A stretch of DNA of 64,000 nucleotides from Chelydra serpentina (Eukaryota; Chordata; Testudines; Chelydridae): positions 123,750,001 to 123,814,000 of the forward strand of contig JBAIAC010000008.1 in assembly GCA_037349315.1 (NCBI GenBank), in the 5' to 3' direction. The position numbers and the translations under genes are program-made. Positions within the stretch are counted from its first letter, which is position 1; the number at the start of each line of letters is the position of its first letter. Below, in pieces: positions 10,672 through 22,935 of the stretch. The notes under the pieces were generated by a model, which worked only from the letters and a program-made list of their open reading frames with translations, did not search any database and was not told where the DNA came from.

Positions 10672-11349
10672 AAATGGTATCTATTTTGTTACAATGAGCA
10701 CTTGCCTCTAATCGAAAGCATCAGTGTTCAAAACAAACAAAATAAAATACTTCTACACCAACTTGGTACTAAACTTAGAGCAATATTCTCCAGAGCTAGC
10801 TAACAAAATCTATGAACGCAGCATTACAGCGGTCTGCGTATTCAGACATTTTAGTTACATTGGCTACTTATTTTTCTGAACATATTGCAAGTAAACCCTG
10901 AAAGACCAGCATAAATCAATCATTCAAAGCCTGACAGTCTATTCTGCCCTAGAAATGTGCATGCACAGAGATAGGAGGATATAGCCTCCTCACATTATTA
11001 GTAGTACATTTCAAATATGGGGTTGAGATTTACATATGCTACTCCACTTCAGAAAAAGTAGGTTATACCTTTCTTCTCTGCAAGAGGTAACTTAAACAGT
11101 TCAATAAAACCACTGGTATTGAGAAGGTAAATTGGGTCCTTCTATGGGACCTCTCATATAATACATGAACAAGGAGAAGATCAATAAAACTGAAAAGTGA
11201 CAAATGTAAAATTGCTGAGAACAATTTCTTTACACATACACAATTACATATAAATTAATTTGTGGAACTCATTGTCATAAGATATTATTCTGGGTAAGAG
11301 CTCAGTAGGTTTGAAAGAAAAGAGATCAGACATATGTATATGGATAGTG

Positions 11350-11527
11350 ATCATAGAATATCAGGGTTGGAAGGGACCTTAGTAAGTCATCTAGTCCAAC
11401 CCCCTGCTCAAAGCAGGACCAATCCCCAATTTTTGCCCCAGATCCCCAAATGGCCCCCTCAAGGATTGAACTCACAACCCTGGGTTTAGCAGGCCAATGC
11501 TCAAACCACTGAGCTATCCCTCCCCCC
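11350..11527 (-). mobile_element. Turtle tRNA-derived SINE, antisense copy
   Basis: The reverse complement of this segment has the same A box, B box and body as the SINE at 5100-5281 (for example 'gggttggaagggacc' at the 3' end). It is nearly full length. Confidence 0.88.
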
Positions 11528-11944
11528 TTCACAGTTACATAGTAGATAGGACAAAATATATATTTATTAAAAAATTCTGCTTCAGCACATAAGCCAACCA
11601 GTAACTGATGGGAGCTAGGAAGAAACTTATTATTTTCCACAATGGCATTCCTTGCATCTTCATTTTTGGAGCATTTGAAACTAGACACTGTCAAAGAAAG
11701 GATATAGGATTAGATAGCTCACAGATCTGATTAAGTTCGGCACTTCTTAGGTTCCTAAATGTTAAAAACAGATAAAATTTGTTAGTATGCACCTGTGCAT
11801 TTTTGGGAGATGGTGTCTGCAGGAGCAGCCCCATAAATCAGGTATGGATTTAGAAGCCTAACTTTAGGGACAGACATTGGGAACTTTAGCCCATGGTCAC
11901 AAAGGAAGTCAATGGCAGATCTGGGTACAGAACTCAGAACTAAA

Positions 11945-12110
11945 GTTGTTCAGGAATTTTCCATCAATATTTTCTTGACAGAAGACGCAGTTTCTGCAAA
12001 ATTGAAATTTTCTGTGGGAAACATTTTTCAATTTTCTGTCAGGAAGGTTTAAGTGGAATATTTCATCTCAAGTCAACCCCATTCAAAACATTTCAGTTTG
12101 TCACTAATCT
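11945..12110. repeat. A/T-rich dispersed repeat copy
   Basis: The text 'tcaggaattttccatcaat' and 'gaaattttctgtgggaaac' places this in the same dispersed family as the first half of 9447-9790. Its ends are degraded. Confidence 0.45.
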
Positions 12111-12208
12111 ATGTCTGCTTGAGCTGCTGTGGTGTCTTATGGGAGTTGTGATTTGGGTGCCTTGTGGCCCCAATCTTCTCGTGGGCCAGGTTCCTCATGA
12201 TGCACTGC

Positions 12209-13869
12209 CAGGGCTGGCTCTAGCTTTTTTGTCGCCCCAAGCACCAAGCTGCCGAAGCAAAAAAAAGCCATGGCCAGAGCTGCCGAAGCAACCCCCCCCC
12301 CCCCCAAAAAACAGCCCTTAAAATGTGCTGCCTCAGGAATGGCCAGAATGCCCCCCCTTCAGATGTGCCGCCCCAAGCACCTGCTTCCTTCAGGGTCGGC
12401 TCTAGGATTTTTGCCACCCCCCAAAAAAAAACTTTCGGTTGCCCCCCCCCCGGCCCTGCCTCAACTCTGCCCCTTCCCAACCCCTTCCCCAAATCCCCAG
12501 CCCTGCCACCTCCCCCGCACGTGCTGCATTTCCCCCACCCCAGCTCACCTCCGCTCTGCTGCTGCCACTCGGCTTCCCCCCCTCCCTCCCTCCCACCCAG
12601 GCTTTCAAGAGTGATAGCAGGAAAGATTTACCAAAGTGGAGGAAGCAAGAAGTGCAAGGTTCCTAGCATGTTTTTTTAGGGGGCAAGGTTGTAAACCGGG
12701 GAGAAATGTTACAAGGCCTCCCAAAGAAAGGTGATGTGAAACTCACTTGGCGTTACCAGAATGAAGGGAGCAAGAAGTGAAAGGTTCCTTGGATAAACAG
12801 CTGCCAGAAGAAAGGGGATGTGAGACTCACTGGGACCTGACACAGTCCTAACCCCTATTTCCAACCCAGTATATTTACCTAATGCCACATTGTAAAGAGC
12901 CCTTTGAAGATTGTCCCTATCCCACAATCACCTTTCTCCCCCCAAATCCTTTTAACTCTTCATTAGGACTTTTTTACTTCCATGTACTCCCCCTCCCCAG
13001 TTTTGTCTCATATAACGACCAGGTTTCCATTAAAAAAATGGTACCATGAAGCCCGGTCTCCTGCCCCCAGCAGTGATTGCATGTAACTGCTCCGGGGAAC
13101 CTGCACGAACAAGCCCCACCAAGCCAGCCCTTAGGGGACTTTAGTCTGGGACATGCTCAGACCTGGAGCAGGTAGTGGGAGCGGCGGGTCTGTGCACCGT
13201 ACACAGCTGCCTGGCCCTGGTGAGTGAACTGAGGGAGCAAAGCACAGGCCAAGCGGCCCCAGCACAAGCTCCCCTGTCCGCCACCTGCTGCCACACCTCA
13301 TCCCTGCCGGGCTGCATGGGGAGAGCGGGCCTCAGTCTCCAGCCGGGCTCTCCATGGAACTACCCAGGACCCCGGCCAGCCCAGCGGGGCCGGGTTACCT
13401 TCTGGCTGAGCGGAGGGAGGAGCTGGGAGGAGCCGCCGCCTCTCCCGCGCAGAGCGGCCAGCATGATCCGAGCGCATCCCGCAGCCCCGTGGGGCGGGGC
13501 GCCTGCAGTCAGAGGTGCTGCAGCCGCTCGGAGTGTCCCTGGGGGCGGAGGGGGAGGCCTAGGAGGGAGGGGGAGAAGACGAGCATCCCCCTCCCTCCCA
13601 GGCTTCCCTTCTCCGCCTCCCTCCCAGGCTTTAAGCCGAGCAGCGGCGGCGCACAAAACAGCGGTTTTGCGCGGGAAGCCTGGGAGGGAGGGGGACAAGC
13701 CGCAGCGCAGAGCGGAGGTGAGCTGGGGCAGCCAGGGCACATTTCTAGGGGCGGCATAGCCAGCGTCAGAATGCCGCCCCTAGAAATGTGCCGCCCCAAG
13801 CACCAGCTTGTTTCGCTGGTGCCTAGAGCCGGCCCTGGCTTCCTTTGCTGGTGCCTGGAGCCGGCCCTG
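12209..13869. mobile_element. Outer hAT element (CAGGGC ends), interrupted by a second copy
   Basis: The flanks carry a perfect 8-bp duplication TGCACTGC (12201-12208, 13870-13877). The ends are CAGGGCTGGCTCTAG and GAGCCGGCCCTG, with the subterminal motif 'gccccaagcacc'. Remove the inner element at 12391-13837 and one copy of its duplication, and the outer element is only about 206 bp, close to the 198 bp of the relative at 55157-55354. Confidence 0.92.
12391..13837. mobile_element. Inner hAT element of the same family, nested
   Basis: The element is flanked by GCTTCCTT at 12383-12390 and 13838-13845. It begins CAGGGTCGGCTCTAGG and ends TAGAGCCGGCCCTG. The 1447-bp interior includes a C-rich left part, a middle of unknown origin (about 12600-13060) and a CpG-rich right part (13100-13730) that resembles a CpG island. 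A palindrome around 13736-13795 (GGCACATTTCTAGGGGCGGC and its complement) is present. Long reading frames here follow from GC bias. Confidence 0.92.
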
Positions 13870-14039
13870 TGCACTGCAATCTTCTCTCTGGCTGAATCAA
13901 TGTGGTGCATCACAGGACATACTATCCAGCTGAGGAGTCCATCCCATATAGAATGGGCGCATGAGACATTCAAACTACAGTTCCTATGAAGCATCATGGC
14001 TGCTCAGTCGGCCACAGATTAATGTTGAAGTAAACTGAA

Positions 14040-14280
14040 ATTAAATGTTTCAATTCAGTTCAACAAACCAAAAGAAACATTTTGGTTACCTAATGTCAAA
14101 ACATTTCACTTAGATTTGAAATGTCTACATTACATTTTTCTAATTGAAATTTTCCTGAACTTTCAATTCCATTAAAAGTTTTGATATTTCAAATATTCAC
14201 CCTGATTCAGGATGAAAATAGATGTCAAAATATCAGAATTTTCCATGGGATGGAAATTCTGGGTTTCGACCAGCTCTCCT
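14040..14280. repeat. A/T-rich dispersed repeat copy
   Basis: Runs of 'aaacattttggtt', 'aaatttt' and a right end 'tttcgaccagctctcc' place it in the family described at 9447. It is an old copy. Confidence 0.5.
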
Positions 14281-14423
14281 CAGAATCTCTGAGTTCCATG
14301 GCTGTAGCCTTAATCACAAAATGGCATATTCTTCCTCACAGTAGATGATAGCAAAGGAGTAATTCCAGGATTGAAATGCGCTCATTTCTCTTTAATTTCC
14401 ATTGGCACCTAGTTCACTCAGGC

Positions 14424-14726
14424 GTTGTGTACAGCCAAATATATACCAGTTTAGTTAAACTGGTGCAAACCTTTGTGTGTACACTCTATATTGGTAAACT
14501 GATACAATAATAAGAAGTAATAATGAGGCCACCACCTACCTCTTATAGATTTTTTCAACAGATGATCTCAAAGCGATTTAACAAAAAAGGTCAGAATCAT
14601 TATTCCAATTTTCAAATAAATATAAAAATATGAGTGTACATGCACAAAGTTGCACCAGTTAACTAAATCAGTTTAAAATAACACCTTAATTGATGGGTGC
14701 AAATTTGTGTGTACAGCAGTCTGTAG
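14424..14726. repeat. MITE-like repeat with 'tgtgtaca' ends
   Basis: 'ttgtgtacagccaaatatat' at the left and 'gtgtgtacagcag' at the right enclose partly mirrored segments ('taccagtttagttaaactgg', 'gttaactaaatcagttt'). It resembles Harbinger-type MITEs, but target duplications are not clear. Confidence 0.45.
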
Positions 14727-14890
14727 TGTGTCTGTCTCAGTTCTGTAAAATCAGAATAAAAATACATCATTTCTCCCACATTTTGTCTGTTGTCTGTATT
14801 TGGACTGTAAGGTCTTCAAGGGCAGAGACTGTGTGTGTAATCTGAGATGTGGCTTCAAGGCACTCCGATAATATAATCCCTAAATAAATT

Positions 14891-15306
14891 CAGGGGCGGC
14901 TCTTACAAATCTGCCGCCCCAAGCAGGGGTGGCGGCGCCCCGCCCCCGACGCAGGCAGACGTAGCGGGGCCCCGCCACGTCTGCCTGCATCGGGGGTGGG
15001 GCCCCACCATGTCTGCGTGCGTCGGGGGCGGGGCCCCGCCACGTCTGCCTGCGTCGGGGGTGGGGCCCCGCCCCCGACGCAGGCAGTCCCATTCCGGAGC
15101 GGCAAGGGGACAGCGGCGGACCTGCTGCCCCTTTGCCGCCGCCGCAGGCGAGACTGGGGCGGCAGTCCGAGTCCCGCGGCGGCACTTCGGCGGCGGGAAG
15201 AGCGGACCTGCCGCCGAATTGCCGCCGCGGGACTCGGACGGCCGCCCCCTTCTCACCTGCCGCCCCAAGCACCAGCTTGGCAAGCTGGTGCCTGGAGCCG
15301 GCCCTG
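14891..15306. mobile_element. Complete GC-rich hAT element (CAGGGG ends)
   Basis: The flanks are AATAAATT at 14883-14890 and 15307-15314, a perfect 8-bp duplication. The 416-bp element has ends CAGGGGCGGCTC and GAGCCGGCCCTG. Inside are 27-33-bp GC-rich repeats ('ccccgccacgtctgcctgc' type) and the pair 'cgagtcccgcggcggc' / 'gccgccgcgggactcg', an inverted repeat. Same family as 12209 and 55157. Confidence 0.92.
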
Positions 15307-16123
15307 AATAAATTAAAGTAGTGCCAATGTGTGAGAACTGGGGGTTAGCTACAGACCTCAGACTCCTACAAGGCATAGTAACCACCACACAACAATTAAC
15401 CTAGAACCCAAATTCTGGGGAAACATACAGAGATGATTTATTTATTTCAAGAGAATTGACCAGCAAAACCAGTGTAACAAAAACCTGGAAAATGATTTAA
15501 AAGACATAATACCTGCTTTACATGAGGATTTAATTTTAAAAAATTAAGATCTGAACAGTAATTGTGTTTCCATTGCTCTTGTTCTAGATATTTGTATATT
15601 CACAGTTGTTCAGGTCTGTTAGCCTGGTAATATCTTTTAATTATTATTTTTGGCAGATCAATGCCTATCAAAATAATGACCTTTATAGTAAAGCAGACGT
15701 TTCTGACACATTAATAACAGCCACTGTAAATCATGTGCCTTTGAACTCTTATTTCAGTTTGCATGTATGTTTTTTCTTTACTGATAATAAAATCATCCCA
15801 GAAAAATCTTAAACTAACTGTTCTAGATCTTTGCTAATATCCCATAGTTTTAAAACTGCAGAGTTGAAGATATGTACTTAAATATTTTAGTGTTCCCTGC
15901 CGTCCAAGATTGTGGTAGTTACGGACAGCATTTCTTCTCTTCTGTTTAAAAAATAAATGAATTAAAATAAAAAAAAGTCAGAAACGTAGTAACTCAACAT
16001 TGAAATTATCACAAAAATGGTTGTCATGCTTTCAATAGTCGTATCAAATATTATGAGGTTGAAACTCCTGAAATACATGATTACTGTTTCTCAAAAGCTA
16101 GGGGGGAAATTGTTTAAGATTAA

Positions 16124-16414
<291 letters not shown>

Positions 16415-17458
16415 TAAGTAAATGAGTTATAAAGTACTCTTTACCAAATTATTCCTAGTCTAATCACATAATGTAAGATATATTTAATGATGGAAGCAAT
16501 TAGAATAATTGTACATACACAGAAACGTTCCTAGAAGCTCTTCTGTACAAGTCTGCTTCTCATGAAGGGGATGTTTACCTTTGCTTCTATAGCTTCGATG
16601 CCCATTATATAAATTCCTAAGAGCATGTATGTAAATTTTATAAGCAAATAGGCTGTTTCTCTCCCAAAAATTGGACAAAACTGTGTTTAAATGTGTATCT
16701 GAAAACCCCAACAAGTGATAGCAAGAGAAAGGCAAGTTGACATTTTTCAGATCATCCCAAATGTTTTGCATGGATAATTGCTATTTTGAATTTGTGCATG
16801 TTTTGCATATTAATGACTTGCAATCATGGAGCTTGATCGGCAAAATGCACTTGGTTGTTTAATCACCTTGTCTGCTGCTTGAGAGCCTTTTTCACATTCT
16901 ATTTTTAAAAGCAGCTCTGTGGCCTATGGTTAAAGAATGGAAAATAAGAACTTTTGCAGACAAACTAACAAGGTAGTAAGTAGATCCTGAATTATGGACT
17001 GCCCAGGCTGTGGGGGCAAGATTCTCAGGTACAGACTGGCTCCTTTGCACTACTCAAGCATTCTCGCCATGACTGAATTCTCCTGACGGAGGGTGGAGCT
17101 CTCAACTGAGGTAAACCCAGCAGAGCCAGCTCCTGAGACAACTGCCCCCTTCATCCTGGCTTAGGGGCAATGTCAGGGGAGGGAAGGTTTCAGTTTCAGA
17201 AGGAGTGGCAGGGAGCACCATTGCACTAGTTTTCAGCTAGTGTATGATTCTTGGGTCTTGATCACGCACCATTGAAGTCAATGGGAATTTTGCCATTGAT
17301 TTCTATGGGAGCAGGGGCAGGGCTGTAGGTCCCTTTGAGATTATATTCTTCTGTCATAAATTAGGCTATTTTAACTCTCAGTGGTGCCAGAGCGAGCAAA
17401 ATCAGAGAGCTAGTTATGCCTCCTTGTAGCCCCCTCACACTACTGTACCGAGAGGGTC

Positions 17459-17734
17459 TTGGATTTTGTCTACACACAAAAGTTGTACCACTGACTATGC
17501 CTGTCTAGTTAAAACAGTACAATACCTCTAGTGCGGTCTCAGTTATATCAGTATTTAAGGTGTTTTATATCAGTATAGCTTATTCCCAAATGGGAAGAGG
17601 AATAAGCTATACCAGTATAAAGCACCTTAATACTGGTATAAGAGCATCCACACTAGATGATTCCATTAAAAAAAAATCACATCTCTAACCAAAACAGCTA
17701 TACCAGTATAAAAACCGTCCATAGACCGGGCCTT
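17459..17734. mobile_element. Harbinger-like MITE with central fold-back
   Basis: The ends resemble 'ggccttgtctaca'-type termini ('ggattttgtctacacac', 'tagaccgggccttgg'). A strong inverted repeat sits in the centre: about 17562-17588 against 17608-17631 ('tcagtatagcttattcc' and 'ggaataagctatacc'). It has no coding capacity. Confidence 0.55.
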
Positions 17735-18869
17735 GGATGCATGACAGAATCTAGCCTTATATTTTTACAAAAGTGATACACGAAAAACTGGTCACTACCA
17801 CCAAGTTTGTTACACCTTTAGAGATAAACTTGCAAAGTGTTTTGTGGGGTTTATTCATGGGTTGTTTATTCATGTCGCCAACTTCAAATTTGTTTCATTT
17901 ATTTTGGATTACTTGGGCAATTTAGCAATTTAGCTGAAATGTTCTTTAGCCTGTTATTTATGAACAGTGCTCTAAAGAGAGAAATGGGTAGCATATGGGA
18001 GAGAGGGTAATTTGGGGTCCCTGTTGGCAATCTAATTTTGTTTTCGTCCCTTATAGGAGTGATGCCTAGAGCCTTTCATAAGCACCACTATTTATATATC
18101 TAACAATAACCATTAACGAACCATTCAGCTTTGCCAGGGAACGTGTTACTTCCATATTCCTTATGGGTGAAATTCACCCCAGTGCCAAGACCCAGCAAAA
18201 GGGCCATGTACTACTGAAGTCCTATATTCAGGTTTGGACTGGGATTCAGTGGTGCATAAGGTTTGTGCTGCCCATCTGCACAGGGGTGAATTATACCCTA
18301 CGTGTGTAAAATCATGCACAGTCGAACGAGAATTAAAAAATAGAAGTCCCAGGACCATGACTTTAGCAGTGCTGCAGCTCAGCCAGTCTTCCCCTCCTTG
18401 CAACCTACTGGACTATCAGGAATGCGAAGGGATTGGTCAGGGTCAGGAAAAGGAGCGGAAGCTAGAGATCTATGAGCAATCAGGCTACAATCTTGAGACT
18501 TCCTGGTCAAGCACTCAGACGGGTTCTCCTAGGCAAAAATAACAAAGCCAATTCCCACCCACGCGGTCAGATAATGGAGGGGTAGTTAAACTGCATTAAT
18601 GACTCTCCTCCCACCCCACCACACCCCACCCCTTTCTTTTTTATGTGGCATTAATCCAAGTAGGGGGAAAAAGGAAACATCTTGCTTTATAGCAGTAATT
18701 CTCCAGCTCTTCCTCCCAATCCCTGCCACTCCTGCTTCAGCCATGTACATTTTTTGTGGAAAGAATGACAGCTATGTAGAAGGGGAAGGAGAATCGTACA
18801 GCGCTGCTTCCTCCATCCATGTGAAACTTCAGTACTTTTTCCTGCAGCTTTGCCCTCCAGTCTATATAG

Positions 18870-19905
18870 AGAGAGCCTGACCCAAAGCCCGCGAACTTGC
18901 TGAGGGTGCAATCCATCCCATCATCCAGATCATTAAGAAAGATGTTGAACAAAACCGGCCCCAGAACCAACCCCTGGGGCACTCCGCTTGATACCGGCTG
19001 CCAACTAGACATCGAGCCGTTGATCACTACCCGTTTAGCCTGACGATCATCTAGCCAGCTTTCTGTCTACCTTATAGTCCATTCATCCAATCCATACTTT
19101 TTAACTTGCTGGCAAGAATACTGTGGGAGACCATATCAAAAGCTTTGCTAAAGTCAAGGTATATTATGTCCACTGCTTTCCTCATATCTACAAAGCCAGT
19201 TATCTCATCATAGAAGGCAATCAGGTTGGTCAGGCATGACTTGCCCTTGGTGAATCCATGTTAACTGTTTCTGATCACCTACCTCTCCTCCAAGTGCTTC
19301 AAAATGGTTTCCTTAAGGACTTGCTCCATGATTTTTCGGGGGACTTAGGTTAGGCTGACCGTGTCTGTAGTTCCCCGGATTCTCCTTCTTCCCTTTTTTA
19401 AAGATGGGCACTATATTTGCCTAGTTCCAATCATCCAGGACCTCCCCAAATCACCATAAGTTTTCAAAGATAATGGCTCTGCAATCACATTAGCCAACTT
19501 CCTCAGCACCCTCGGATGCAGTGCATCCAGCCCAATGGACTTGTGCACGTCCAACTTTTCTAAATCATCCTTAACCTGTTCTTTCACCACCGAGGGCTGC
19601 TCACCTCCTCCCCATACTCTGCTGTCCAGTGCAACAGTCTGGGAGCTGACCTTGTCTGTGAAGACCAAGACAAAAAAAGCATTGAGTACTTCAGCTTTTT
19701 CCACATCATCTGTCACTAGTTTGCCTCCCCCATTCAGTAAAGGTCCCACACTTTCCCTAATCTTGTTGCTAACGTAGCTGTAGAAATCCTTCTTGTTACC
19801 CTTCACATCCCTTGCTAGTTGCAACTCCATTTGTGCTTTGGCCTTCCTGATTACATCCCTACATGGTTGAGCAATATTTTTATACTCCTCCCTAGTCACC
19901 AGTTA
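18870..19905 (-). pseudogene. CR1 LINE reverse-transcriptase fragment
   Basis: On the minus strand the upstream part (19899-19411) reads as the CR1 linker before the reverse transcriptase, with segments such as [12 protein letters not shown] and [12 protein letters not shown]. The downstream part (19027-18870) gives [20 protein letters not shown], the conserved region ahead of the catalytic FADD box. The two parts are in different frames with stops between them, and the catalytic box itself is missing because the copy is truncated at its 3' end. It is a dead non-LTR retrotransposon. Confidence 0.9.
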
Positions 19906-19959
19906 ACACTCTCCCCAGTGCTGAGCAGAAAGTCACAAAGTGTTAATTAGAGCTCAGTG

Positions 19960-20420
19960 AATAATGGATTTTTCAGTTCAGGGGTGGAACAGAAAAAAAA
20001 ATCTGGTTTGATTTGAACCAAAACCAATGTTTTCAAACATTTTCATTAAATCAAAAGATCAAAAAAGAAACATTTCAGGTTGACTCAAAGTGAAATTTTT
20101 CGGTTTTTCAATTTATTTGAAGTTGACCAAAATGCTTCAGTCAGCTCTAAACAAACATTTTTTCAGTTTTTCATTTCAATTCAGCCATTTTCAGGTGTTT
20201 TCAACTTTTAAAAAACATTGGCCAAATTTGAATTTGAATACACTGTTTCAAAATGAAAAGTCAAAAGAAAATGTTTTGAAACAAATTTTTTTGACTTTGA
20301 AATTTTTTTCCCAGCTGAAACTATTAGTCAAATTCAGCTCAACTACATGAATGGTTTCAGAGTATGCATTTTTCATGCAAAAAAACCCCTATTTGCTGAA
20401 AAAATGTCACCCAGCTCTAA
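19960..20420. repeat. A/T-rich dispersed repeat, long copy
   Basis: Alternating 'tttcaaa', 'aaatttttt' and 'gttttgaaac' blocks and a right end 'cacccagctctaatg' match the dispersed family noted at 9447. No gene is present. Confidence 0.5.
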
Positions 20421-21599
20421 TGTTAAAACATTAAGGGCCAAATTTTGTGCTTGGTGTAAATTGGCACAGCTCCAGTGAAATCAGTGGCACTGCGCCAGTT
20501 TATAGCCGGGAGAGAATTTGGACCTTTATCTTCTGGGAATTGAATATGAAATGCCACAGGTTTGTTGGAGTTCAGTACTTGTAACATGTCTGTTCCCTGG
20601 CTTCACGCCTCTGACAAGGCAGTTCCTACATTCACTTCTCCTAGCCACAAACCCTGACTGCATGGGTTTTTTGTAGCACAGAGGAGCTTTGCAGCATAGA
20701 GGTTCAGTGAAAGAGGTAATGATTCCAGTCTGGCTCAGCTCTCTTTCCTCTGACAGTTTTTGAGGCATTATAACAGAATTGCCACCACTTTAGTTCCCAC
20801 CACTTTACGCAATCAAGGGGATAATCTAGGCTACTGTCATTAGGCTAAATCAGCTCCCTGGGAGGTGTCCTGATAAAGCAGTCATAACTGTTCATAGGAT
20901 CCTGCACCCCTTCTGCAAACAGAAGTGAATGGAAGTTTTGCCTACACAGGGTCTGCAAGATTAGACGTTAAGTAGAGTATACTCTTATTGCAAGGGATTA
21001 ATGAGCGCTAAGATTAGTGATTCTTGGTATGTATAGTACTGTGTTCAATACATACATTTCCTCTGGTCTCACTGTAAGATCAGAGATCAAAATCATAAAA
21101 TATAAATGTGTGCATGCACATATACACATGCAAAGGGCACACATAGTATATATCCAGCATCTCCTTCAGAGCCTATTGTGTAAATGCTTCCTAGCTTGTG
21201 GGTTATTACTTGTAGCCAGATTCTGCCAGCTTTATTCATCCTGAGTAATAATTTACACCACAAATAGCCCTGTTGGCTCCAATGCTAACATCAATGGGGT
21301 TGTATATGTGGTCAGATTTGGATTGATGTTGCTGCAGATGGCCCCGTGTAATTGTGAGTGTAAGATACCAGAGAAAATACCTAAATATATTTTATTAACC
21401 TTATTCAGCTATATTGTATGCATATAAACCCTAATTATTGGTTTAAAACAGTGACAATCGTTCAGTTACAATAATGCCAGAGGGCTATAGCTAAAAAGGA
21501 ACATGCTTCAGTCCAAAGTTTTGGGACTCCACTTATTTAATGTGCAGCAGGTGTGGCTGGTTAAGATACTAGATTCAGACCCAGGAGAGTGGGTTTCAA

Positions 21600-21730
21600 T
21601 TAAGCAAACTGCCTTTGTGACTTGCTTGGGAAAGTCATTTGGTTTCTCTGTGCCTCAGTTTTCCCACTTGTGATATGAGAATTATAGCACTTTGCTACTT
21701 CATATAGGATTTTGTGAGGATAAATAACAT
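21600..21730 (-). mobile_element. MIR-like SINE core, antisense
   Basis: 'tctctgtgcctcagttttcc' and 'tttgtgaggataaataacat' are the antisense MIR core and right end. It is interrupted at 21741 by the next element. Confidence 0.7.
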
Positions 21731-21740
21731 TAATGTATGT

Positions 21741-21878
21741 ATCAGAGGGGTAGCCGTGTTAGTCTGGATCTGTAGAAGCAACAAAGGGTCCTGTGGCACC
21801 TTATAGACTAACCGAGGTATTGGAGCATAAGCTTTCGTGGGTGAATCCCCACTTCGTGGGATGCAAGCAGTGGAAATG
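21741..21878 (-). repeat. Short Penelope-terminal-like element with degenerate hammerhead core
   Basis: The left end has 'gtagccgtgttagtctgg', as in the element at 31-613. The insert is flanked by the 9-bp repeat AATGTATGT (21732-21740, 21879-21887). On the minus strand it has stem II, GAAA (complement of 21833-21836), GCTTATGC and a cleavable T-C step. The CUGANGA box is damaged (conserved G changed to C), so it should be inactive. Confidence 0.65.
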
Positions 21879-22935
21879 AATGTATGTGATGTGCTCAGAT
21901 ACTACAGTGATGGTGGCCATAAAAACACATGGGAAGATGGATCTAATTCCTGCTCCCCACCCCATCGTGTTTTGCTTTCTTACTTTTGCATACACTACCT
22001 TGAGAATAATAAGAAAAATGCAGTAAAAATAACAAAATGTAGGCTTTGTTGGGAAAGTAGGCCTAGGCTGTGGTTTTCAAAAGAGCCTAAGAGAATGAGG
22101 AATGAATTTCATTGGGAGCTGGGCACCTTGTTCCATTAGGCTCTTTTGAGAGGGTTTGAACTTAATTTTGGTCTGAATCTAGTCCTTTTATCTCTATATT
22201 ATATTGGAATGAATGGGAAAACTAGAGTGAGAGTTCTGTAAAGCAGTGACTTTAAAACTTGCATCCAGAGCCTAAAAAGTAATATAAGAATTCCTTTCTC
22301 AAACTGACTGGGGGGGCGGAAATTTGGGGAGAAACCCTGTGATCAATATAAATGATCCTGACATTAATCTACTCCTACCTGCGAAAATTATCTTGGGAGG
22401 ATACAATACTGGGCATAGTACCTCATCCAATATATTTTGAATGTGGCACTGTTCATGGAGTAAGGTATTACCCAACATGAGTAAGTGGCAGAATCTGGCT
22501 CCAATAAATATCTCTGCTCTCTTGAGGCTTCATCCAAAGCCTCTTGAAGACAATGGAAAGATTCCTATTGACTTCAATGAACTTTGATTCAGGTCCTTGT
22601 AGGAGCAGCTTTGCATTATTAATTAACTCAACCATTTAAATGGTGAATTAGTTTCAAAATGTATGTACATGACCCTTAAGGTAGACTACGTAAACTAGAT
22701 TCAGACTTGATCTAATGAGCTGTATTCGCGCTTACACGAGACCTGAATGTGTCTGTTCTGTTCCTGTGGACTAGAAGGGCACAATAACTACAGATTACAC
22801 ACTGTTGCAGCTAATGTTCTAGCTTGCATCTGTTTTAAGTAGTCTGCAGAAGAGTAACTTGAGAGTTGTTAGACAGATGAATGCTGGTCTCTAACCTGGT
22901 TACATTACAGTTTAGATCACTCACATCATCAGCTA

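Noticed and set aside
13175..13997. Reading frames of 126-211 codons on both strands
   Set aside because: They lie inside the nested hAT and follow from GC- and purine-rich composition; peptides are low-complexity Pro/Arg/Gly.
14880..15388. Frames of 100-161 codons around the GC-rich block
   Set aside because: They are contained in or run off the hAT at 14891-15306 and have no conserved content.
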